Assembly (NCBI GenBank): GCA_002503395.1
Contig: DARQ01000062.1
Location: forward strand, 8,154-14,661
From: Euryarchaeota archaeon UBA60
Lineage (GTDB): Archaea > Thermoplasmatota > Poseidoniia > Poseidoniales > Poseidoniaceae
Length of the DNA stretch: 6,508 nt
Direction: 5' to 3'
Shown here: positions 1-4,261 of the stretch, one piece after another
How the letters are laid out: each line of letters opens with the position of its first letter
Position numbering within the stretch: the stretch's first letter is position 1
The notes under the pieces: model-generated
Database searches by the model: none
What the model saw: only the letters and a program-made list of their open reading frames with translations
What the model was told of the DNA's origin: nothing
Position numbers and translations under genes: made by a program

Positions 1-969
1 GACCTGTCATTTTCTGCCACCTTGGATGATTTATTACAGCCAGCGGCACATATTGTGATTTCCGGAGAGCCGAAAGTGGTGAAGGAAGATGACCTGAAGG
101 ATGCATTTGCTGAATGGCTGACTACAACCTCACTGACACCGGAAATGGGCACGGTCGCAGTGCGCCCGACCCGCCACGGTGAGAGGGCTTCGGGCTGGTC
201 GGCAAGTGCCCTCGCCGGTCATCTGGGCGCAGTACTCTCCGCCGGTGGCTGGAGTATTGACCTTGAGAATCCACAGGTCGAAATCGGTCTGGTGGTAAAT
301 TGCCGGAGTGGATTAATCGCCTGGGGGGTCAGCCATTTCAGCGAACCACCAAGAGTGGGATGGAAACAACGCTCGCCTACTCAACGGCCGTTCTTCAAAC
401 CCGTCAGCCTCGACCCGCGCCACGCCCGTCTGATGCTCAATCTGGTTCGTAGTCAAGGCGTTATTCTCGACCCGATGTGCGGCACCGGCGGTATCGGGGT
501 GGAAGCGAGTCTGATGGGGATTTCCAGTTTATCTCTCGACTTGGATAAGGAAATGGTTGCTGGGGCGAAGGAGAATTTTTCTTGGGCATTGGACAATGGG
601 GCGACCGTCGAAGCTGGATTACAGGTAGGTGATGCAACGGAGTTACCCAACATTCTCGACGCAACGATATTGGAAGAGATTAATGGAGTATGTGTCGACC
701 CACCGTATGGCCGCAATGCCTGGCGCTCCGAAGAGGCCGGTAACCTGTTCATCCGAGTCTGTGCCAGTACCCGGAAAGTGGTTGGTGAGGGGTCATACCT
801 CGTATGTATGTTGCCTTGTGAAGCCAGAGACGATGAGAAAATCTATGGCCAGTCGTGGTCGGAAATCTGCGCCGCGATGGAGGAGGTCGGATGGAAGGTC
901 AACGACAAGTGGCTGATTCCGGTACACGCCTCGATGGTCCGAGTGATGGTCTTGGCCCGCACCGCCTAA
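1..969 (+). CDS. trmG10: tRNA (guanine10-N2)-methyltransferase, TrmG10/Trm11 family (5' truncated)
   Basis: This enzyme uses S-adenosylmethionine to methylate the N2 amino group of G10 in tRNA, giving m2G or m2,2G. The frame is open from base 1, so the true start lies outside the window. A TTG at 22 could serve as a start but would cut into the N-terminal domain. Numbered from that TTG, residues about 40-105 resemble a THUMP RNA-binding domain (AVRPTRHG, then an IDLENPQVEI stretch). Residues 122-131 carry the PFFKPVSLDP linker typical of archaeal Trm-G10. DPMCGTGG at 150-157 is the AdoMet-binding motif I, and DPPYG at 226-230 is the catalytic N2-guanine methylase motif IV. About 322 residues are visible; family proteins are usually somewhat longer, so a short N-terminal piece is missing. 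The TAA stop overlaps the stop of the convergent next gene. Family membership is secure; the exact position and degree of methylation follow from the family. Confidence 0.88.
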   Translation, partial: DLSFSATLDDLLQPAAHIVISGEPKVVKEDDLKDAFAEWLTTTSLTPEMGTVAVRPTRHGERASGWSASALAGHLGAVLSAGGWSIDLENPQVEIGLVVNCRSGLIAWGVSHFSEPPRVGWKQRSPTQRPFFKPVSLDPRHARLMLNLVRSQGVILDPMCGTGGIGVEASLMGISSLSLDLDKEMVAGAKENFSWALDNGATVEAGLQVGDATELPNILDATILEEINGVCVDPPYGRNAWRSEEAGNLFIRVCASTRKVVGEGSYLVCMLPCEARDDEKIYGQSWSEICAAMEEVGWKVNDKWLIPVHASMVRVMVLARTA

Positions 970-1394
970 TCGCGGGTCTCTGCCTCAGCATTGATGAGGC
1001 GGTCCAATTCCATCAGAGCCAAACGCAATTTTTCGGTAGGTGGGTCAAACTCGGCCGTGTGAGGACAGATTATATCCATCCACGCGGCATCATTCTGGTC
1101 GAGGATGACAGGATAAATCTGGCATCCCTCGGGCCTTATTTCATGGATGGTGCAGATTCCCTCGGCGTCGAGTTCCGGTGAGTCTGTAGCGAGAAAAACA
1201 CAGGCCTGTGTCGCAGGATTATTTGCCAATTCAAGAATTCCGCCGGTTGCCGATAACGGCTTGGTGAACTCTTCGATTTTCTTTCCGGTGGCGGTGGAGA
1301 TATTCTGTGCCTCGGCATTGCTCAACGGCATCTTGGTATCACGACAACAGCGGCTACAGCCATGCCTCAGACAGGGTGAGCTCTGGTGTCGCAT
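966..1394 (-). CDS. YkgJ-type CxxCC cysteine-cluster protein (putative Fe-S or zinc binding)
   Basis: This is a 142-residue soluble protein of the YkgJ/UPF0153 family, thought to bind a metal or an iron-sulfur cluster through conserved cysteines; no precise reaction is known. The N-terminus has C8, C13, C16 and C17 (CLRHGCSRCC), the family's signature C-x4-C-x2-CC arrangement. C65 (ACVFL), C81 and C91 in the stretch CTIHEIRPEGC, and C110 complete the usual pattern, where 'C.iy..RP..C' is the second family signature. The chosen ATG keeps all N-terminal cysteines, and the next Met (residue 22) would lose them. No strong ribosome binding site precedes it; an AT-rich TTTCAAA box lies 26 bp upstream, which would suit a leaderless transcript. 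The TAG stop overlaps the convergent methyltransferase stop. The gene diverges from tRNA-Arg. Whether it works with tRNA modification is not shown by the sequence. Confidence 0.84.
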   Translation of the reverse strand: MRHQSSPCLRHGCSRCCRDTKMPLSNAEAQNISTATGKKIEEFTKPLSATGGILELANNPATQACVFLATDSPELDAEGICTIHEIRPEGCQIYPVILDQNDAAWMDIICPHTAEFDPPTEKLRLALMELDRLINAEAETRD

Positions 1395-1416
1395 GAGCGC
1401 GCGATGCTTCCGTTGA

Positions 1417-1423
1417 TTTCAAA
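1417..1423. promoter_or_regulatory. candidate shared TATA-like box between the YkgJ-type gene and tRNA-Arg
   Basis: TTTCAAA is palindromic except for its central base and sits in a 54-bp divergent gap. Its centre (1420) is 29 bp upstream of the mature tRNA-Arg 5' end and 26 bp upstream of the ATG on the other strand. Archaeal TATA boxes centre about 26-27 bp before the transcript start, so one box could serve both directions. The match to a TATA consensus is weak, and no start site is known. Confidence 0.3.
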
Positions 1424-1448
1424 GGGTGTGACCAGCGGCGTATCAAAT

Positions 1449-1522
1449 GGGCGGTTAGGGTAGCCTGGATATCCTGACGGGCTTCGAACCCGTCGACGCG
1501 GGTTCGAATCCTGCACCGCCCG
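1449..1522 (+). tRNA. tRNA-Arg (anticodon TCG)
   Basis: The cloverleaf folds cleanly. The acceptor GGGCGGT (1449-1455) pairs perfectly with ACCGCCC (1515-1521), with G1522 as discriminator. The D arm starts at 1458 with GGG; A1462 and A1471 fit A14 and A21, and GG at 1467-1468 fits G18-G19. The anticodon stem ACGGG/CCCGT (1477-1481/1489-1493) holds the loop CTTCGAA, so the anticodon is TCG at 1484-1486, which reads CGA and other CGN arginine codons. The variable region has 4 nt, with C1497 able to form the G15-C48 Levitt pair. The T arm is GCGGG/CCTGC with loop TTCGAAT. The bases after the discriminator are CCT, so CCA is not fully encoded and must be added by the CCA-adding enzyme. No intron is seen. 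The anticodon and T loops both contain TTCGAA, which makes the two arms look alike; the acceptor pairing and D-arm bases settle the strand. Confidence 0.88.
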
Positions 1523-1594
1523 CCTCTACATATACTGCATTTTGTCAGCGGTCGGTACGCAATGAGATTCCTTCGGTGGCTGTTGCCGCGGCAT

Positions 1595-2728
1595 CTAGGG
1601 CCAGTTCTGGCAAGGCCACTCTAGTTTTTCTTTTGACCATAGTTGCACTCGGTCTCCTCCCCAGTCGACCTCACGATAAATTACCAGATCTTTGTCGATG
1701 AGATGGTCAGATTCGATTCCGAGGGTGAGAGGGGTTGTGAATTCGGCCTCGGTTCTGATGATTATCGCCCGGTCGATGAGGCCAGCGGCGAGAAATCGCC
1801 GTGCGGTCTCGGCTCCACCTTCGACCATGATTTCCTGAAACTCCCTATCTCCGAGCAGCGCCAAGACCCGGTTCAGGTCAACTCCGTTATGCGAGTCTGC
1901 GGATTTCAGACACACGACTTCGACATTCTCTCGACTGGACAGAGCAGTGATATTCTCGTACTCGCCTTCGGTGTGGAGAATCATGGTCTGGTGCTCGTCG
2001 GCAAGGACCGTGGAGTCGAGGGGAGTGCGCAGTGCCCGGTCGAGTATTATTCGCACGGGTTGACGACCGTTCCCTAACTCGATACGTCGCACCGTCAGCG
2101 AAGGGTTGTCGCGCACAATGGTCTCGACGCCGATGATTATCGCATCACAGTCGCGGCGCAGACGATGTACTGCATCGAGGCTGTCCGGTGAGGTGAAACG
2201 CTTGGACGCGAGGGCGAGGTCATCGATTGCTCCATTGCGGTCAGTGGCAATTTTCAGGGTGACCAAGGGTCGGCGATGTTCACACCAGTTCATGAAAGAC
2301 TGCATCTGTACCGCCGCCTCATCCTTGAGCAGACCACACTTGACTGCGAACCCTTCTCGCCGCAGGTATTCGATACCATTTCCTCGCACGGTCGGATTCG
2401 GGTCAGCATGAGCGACCACGACCGAGGTGATTCCGGCCCATAACAAAGCCTCGGTGCAAGGCGGGGTGCGACCGTGATGGTTGCATGGTTCCAAAGTCAC
2501 ATACGCGGTTGTGCCATTGGTCGAAATACCCCGCTTTTCGGCATCGGCGATGGCCATTTGTTCAGCATGTAGTCCACCGAGATGGTCATGCCAACCCTGT
2601 GCCACCACCTCGCCATCCTTTACCAGAACACAACCGACCAGCGGATTCGGCCTGACCTGTCCCCGTCCCCTTTCGGCGATTTGCAGGGCTACGCGCATGA
2701 AACCTACCTCAGCCTCGGACCAAGTCAT
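1595..2728 (-). CDS. ribD: Bifunctional riboflavin biosynthesis protein RibD (deaminase/reductase)
   Basis: This cytoplasmic enzyme catalyses two consecutive steps of riboflavin synthesis: deamination of 2,5-diamino-6-ribosylamino-4(3H)-pyrimidinone 5'-phosphate, then NADPH-dependent reduction of the ribosyl side chain. Residues 1-148 form the cytidine-deaminase-like domain. NPLVGCV (28-34), the zinc ligand and catalytic glutamate in HAE (54-56), and PCNHHGRTPPC (81-91, zinc cysteines C82 and C91) are all intact. Residues about 153-365 form the reductase domain, with RRDCDAIIIG (191-200), DNPSLTVR (207-214) and MVEGGAETA (301-309) matching the family. The usual SLDG motif is replaced by DRNG at 163-166. 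The length of 377 residues matches bacterial RibD. The ATG gives the normal N-terminus, and a GGTGA lies 4 nt before it. The gene stands alone, with no other riboflavin gene in view. The fused bacterial form is notable because archaea typically carry a separate RibD-like reductase. Confidence 0.95.
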   Translation of the reverse strand: MTWSEAEVGFMRVALQIAERGRGQVRPNPLVGCVLVKDGEVVAQGWHDHLGGLHAEQMAIADAEKRGISTNGTTAYVTLEPCNHHGRTPPCTEALLWAGITSVVVAHADPNPTVRGNGIEYLRREGFAVKCGLLKDEAAVQMQSFMNWCEHRRPLVTLKIATDRNGAIDDLALASKRFTSPDSLDAVHRLRRDCDAIIIGVETIVRDNPSLTVRRIELGNGRQPVRIILDRALRTPLDSTVLADEHQTMILHTEGEYENITALSSRENVEVVCLKSADSHNGVDLNRVLALLGDREFQEIMVEGGAETARRFLAAGLIDRAIIIRTEAEFTTPLTLGIESDHLIDKDLVIYREVDWGGDRVQLWSKEKLEWPCQNWP

Positions 2729-2731
2729 CTC

Positions 2732-2738
2732 TTCACCC
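2732..2738 (-). promoter_or_regulatory. possible ribosome binding site of ribD
   Basis: GGGTGAA on the minus strand, with 4 nt between the GGTGA core and the ribD ATG, could pair with the CCUCC-containing 3' end of 16S rRNA. The core is short and could be chance. It supports the chosen ATG only modestly. Confidence 0.35.
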
Positions 2739-2792
2739 GAGCCTAGCCAGCCTTGCCCATGACTTCAAGGCGACTACCGATATGTCCTAGCC

Positions 2793-3836
2793 ATGAGCCG
2801 CATTCACGCTATCGTAAACCCCACCGGTAGAGATGGCTCGGTCGGCAAGCGCTGGCGGAAGATATTGGCGCAGATGGAAGCGGCTGGCCTCTCGGTCGAG
2901 GCCACGCTGACCGAACGGGTCAACCATGCCGCCGAAATCGCCTGGAATCTTCGTAGTCGATATGCCGACCTACCCGCTGATGAGCGACCACTGGTGGTCG
3001 CGGTCGGCGGCGACGGAACCGTTCACGAAGTCGCCAGCGGTCTGCGCGGTGGTAATCTGGTGCTGGGCATCATTCCGCATGGGACCGGTAATGATTACGC
3101 CCGCGGCCACGGCTATCCGATGAAGAATATCGCCGCCTCAATCGAGATTCTCAAGAGCGGCACAGACCGCTCTTGCCCAGCCTATCGCATCGAGGCTTTC
3201 GCAATGCCCGCCGAGGGAAAGTATCCTTCTCCAACTAATCACCAATGGGATGGAAAGCCTGAGCAGGAAGGGAGAGTTGTTCGTTGGGTCTTCCTCGAGA
3301 GTGATGGAGGGGTGACAGCTCAGGTGAGCCGAAGAAAATTGTATCAGGGGAAGTGGATTCGTGGCACCTCCAAATACACCTATCTCGGAGTGCGGGCAAT
3401 CCTCGCGGCTAAGAAACGGGAAATGTGGATAAAAATCGATGATGATGACCCGAAAATCGATTGTTGTGATATGTATGCTCTCACCACCTGCGAAACTTTC
3501 GGTGGCGGTTACAAAGTCAATCCCGGAATGCACGTCGGACGCTCCAAGGGCAGTCTGATAATCGCCGGTCGGCTGTCGAAGTTCCAGATGCTCAAACTGA
3601 TGGGACCGTTGAAGAAGGGCAAGCACGTCGGGAAATGGGGGATAACCCAGCAGGAATTCACCCGTTTGGAGATCAGACCACTCGACCAATCCGGTAATCC
3701 GCTCGACCAACCATCCGGCAAACCGTATATCACCCAGTCGGATGGCGAGCCGCAGTTACAGGCGCCGGCGATTTTTGACTGGCACCTCGATCAGTTGGTC
3801 GTGCGCGGTGCCACTTCGATTCCCAATCAGCCATAA
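2793..3836 (+). CDS. Diacylglycerol kinase-family lipid kinase (YegS/DgkB-like)
   Basis: This 347-residue protein belongs to the DAGK catalytic family, which transfers phosphate from ATP to a lipid hydroxyl such as diacylglycerol. It starts with IHAIVNPTGRDG (4-15), the family's opening strand. It then has the nucleotide-binding GGDGTVHEV at 72-80 and HGTGNDYAR at 96-104. The C-terminal beta-sandwich lobe carries ETFGGGYKVNPGMHVGRSKG (234-253) and ends with SDGEP (316-320), corresponding to the conserved DGE of YegS/DgkB. All key motifs are present. A hydrophilic stretch at about 137-163 looks like an inserted loop before the lobe. There is no signal peptide or membrane helix, so it probably acts at the inner face of the membrane. 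The ATG gives the expected N-terminus, without a clear ribosome binding site. It diverges from ribD across 64 bp. The substrate is unknown: an archaeon would offer isoprenoid ether lipids, polyprenols or sphingoid-like alcohols. Confidence 0.92.
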   Translation: MSRIHAIVNPTGRDGSVGKRWRKILAQMEAAGLSVEATLTERVNHAAEIAWNLRSRYADLPADERPLVVAVGGDGTVHEVASGLRGGNLVLGIIPHGTGNDYARGHGYPMKNIAASIEILKSGTDRSCPAYRIEAFAMPAEGKYPSPTNHQWDGKPEQEGRVVRWVFLESDGGVTAQVSRRKLYQGKWIRGTSKYTYLGVRAILAAKKREMWIKIDDDDPKIDCCDMYALTTCETFGGGYKVNPGMHVGRSKGSLIIAGRLSKFQMLKLMGPLKKGKHVGKWGITQQEFTRLEIRPLDQSGNPLDQPSGKPYITQSDGEPQLQAPAIFDWHLDQLVVRGATSIPNQP

Positions 3837-3915
3837 TGGCAAGCGAAGGCTACGATATCAAAGGCCACTACACATTGTTACGACCCTCGGCCTTCGGGTG
3901 TGGGTTGTTAGGTTG

Positions 3916-3946
3916 GACTCCCGCTTTGGCCATGATTATGCGAGTC
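3916..3946. repeat. imperfect inverted repeat (hairpin 1)
   Basis: GACTC-CC-GC (3916-3924) can pair with GCGAGTC (3940-3946), giving 7 base pairs with a 2-nt bulge and a 15-nt loop. It could be part of a 3' UTR or small RNA fold, or be chance; no function is shown. Confidence 0.25.
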
Positions 3947-3955
3947 GCAAACGCT

Positions 3956-4010
3956 CATCAAATCGATTCTCTTCGCTTGCTCCTTGCGGTGCGTCCTTTG
4001 AATCTTGATG
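3956..4010. repeat. imperfect inverted repeat (hairpin 2)
   Basis: CATCAA-ATC-GATTC (3956-3969) can pair with GAATCTTGATG (4000-4010), giving 11 base pairs interrupted by a 3-nt bulge, around a 30-nt loop with further CGC/GCG complementarity. The pairing is longer than that of hairpin 1. It may be a structured 3' end or a dispersed intergenic element. Confidence 0.35.
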
Positions 4011-4032
4011 TTGGGGTTATGACGCTCCGGAT

Positions 4033-4117
4033 TGGCGCGAAGAGAGGGATTTGAACCCCCGTGGCCGAAACCACCGGATTTCAAATCCGGCGCACTACCA
4101 AGCTATGCGATCTCCGC
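4033..4117 (-). tRNA. tRNA-Ser (anticodon TGA), CCA encoded
   Basis: On the minus strand the acceptor GCGGAGA (4117-4111) pairs with TCTTCGC (4043-4037), with one G-U pair. G4036 is the discriminator, and CCA follows at 4035-4033. The D arm is GCAT/GTGC, with A14 and the G18-G19 pair present. The anticodon stem CCGGA/TCCGG holds the loop TTTGAAA, so the anticodon TGA lies at 4083-4081 and reads UCA and related serine codons. A 13-nt variable region with a short stem (TGG/CCA) makes this a class II tRNA, as expected for serine. The T arm is GGGGG/CCCTC with loop TTCAAAT. No intron is visible. It is divergent from the lipoprotein gene and convergent with the lipid kinase. A TATA-like box lies about 29 bp upstream. 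Confidence 0.93.
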
Positions 4118-4142
4118 AACTGTATACCGCGGTCCTGCTCAC

Positions 4143-4150
4143 TCATATGA
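4143..4150 (-). promoter_or_regulatory. candidate TATA box of tRNA-Ser
   Basis: The palindrome TCATATGA lies in an AT-rich run (about 4143-4158), with its centre about 29 bp upstream of the mature tRNA 5' end. That equals the spacing of the TTTCAAA box to tRNA-Arg. It fits an archaeal TATA box if the primary transcript carries a leader of 2-3 nt. The assignment rests on spacing and composition only. Confidence 0.45.
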
Positions 4151-4204
4151 ATATGTTAACCATGAGGGTTCACGCTTGCGATTGACAACCCCCCCACCTG
4201 ACCC

Positions 4205-4223
4205 TGCTTACCATAGGTAAGCA
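4205..4223. repeat. 8-bp perfect inverted repeat upstream of the lipoprotein gene (possible operator)
   Basis: TGCTTACC and GGTAAGCA are exact reverse complements separated by ATA. The repeat ends 38 bp before the preferred lipoprotein start at 4262 and lies just upstream of its TATA-like box. A dimeric transcription factor could bind here and control the lipoprotein gene. Its last base is the A of an alternative upstream ATG at 4223, which would place a hairpin right at that start; this is one more reason to prefer the later start. The symmetry is certain; the regulatory role is inferred. Confidence 0.6.
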
Positions 4224-4230
4224 TGGGTTC

Positions 4231-4240
4231 ATTTTTCATA
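4231..4240 (+). promoter_or_regulatory. candidate TATA box of the lipoprotein gene
   Basis: ATTTTTCATA is the most AT-rich ten bases near the gene, and its centre is about 26-27 bp upstream of the ATG at 4262. This is the spacing expected for an archaeal leaderless transcript starting at that ATG, and it agrees with the signal peptide beginning there. No start-site data are available. Confidence 0.35.
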
Positions 4241-4261
4241 CCGAGTCGCATTTGGCGATGC

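Larger units (their letters stand above)
3837..4032. other. gene-free stretch between the lipid kinase and tRNA-Ser, with imperfect hairpins
   Basis: I see no credible gene in these 196 bp, which lie between the convergent ends of the lipid kinase and tRNA-Ser. Two imperfect inverted repeats lie side by side at 3916-3946 and 3956-4010, and a CCTCGG/CCTTCGG near-repeat sits just before them around 3890. There is no clear T-run terminator. A 72-codon frame begins at the ATG sharing its A with the kinase stop (TAATG), but it runs into the tRNA and resembles nothing known to me. Read from the tRNA-Ser side, this stretch would be its 3' trailer. Confidence 0.4.

Noticed and set aside
22..24. TTG as the start of the methyltransferase.
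   Set aside because: The frame is open further upstream to base 1, and the N-terminal domain would be incomplete, so the gene is more likely cut by the window edge.
1449..1522. A tRNA on the minus strand, suggested by the self-similar TTCGAA arms.
   Set aside because: Only the plus strand gives a correct D arm (A14, G18-G19, A21), U33 and a standard T arm with the acceptor pairing.
1643..2077. A 144-codon plus-strand frame inside ribD.
   Set aside because: It lies fully antisense to the conserved reductase domain of RibD and has no motif of its own.
3138..3710. A 190-codon minus-strand frame inside the lipid kinase gene.
   Set aside because: The plus strand carries intact DAGK motifs across the same bases, and the minus-strand product matches nothing recognisable.
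3836..4054. A 72-codon frame starting at the TAATG overlap with the lipid kinase stop, as if translationally coupled.
   Set aside because: It runs into the 3' half of tRNA-Ser, has no recognisable motif or composition, and the coupling is just one shared base. A real small protein cannot be fully excluded.
4032..4220. A 62-codon plus-strand frame containing GFEPPWPKPPDFKSGALP.
   Set aside because: It is the antisense translation of tRNA-Ser. This kind of peptide is a well-known false protein produced when tRNA genes are translated.
4223..4261. The upstream in-frame ATG that would add 13 residues to the lipoprotein.
   Set aside because: It would place MGSFFIPSRIWRC before an already complete signal peptide, and its first base lies in the palindrome. 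The ATG at 4262 has the expected TATA spacing.
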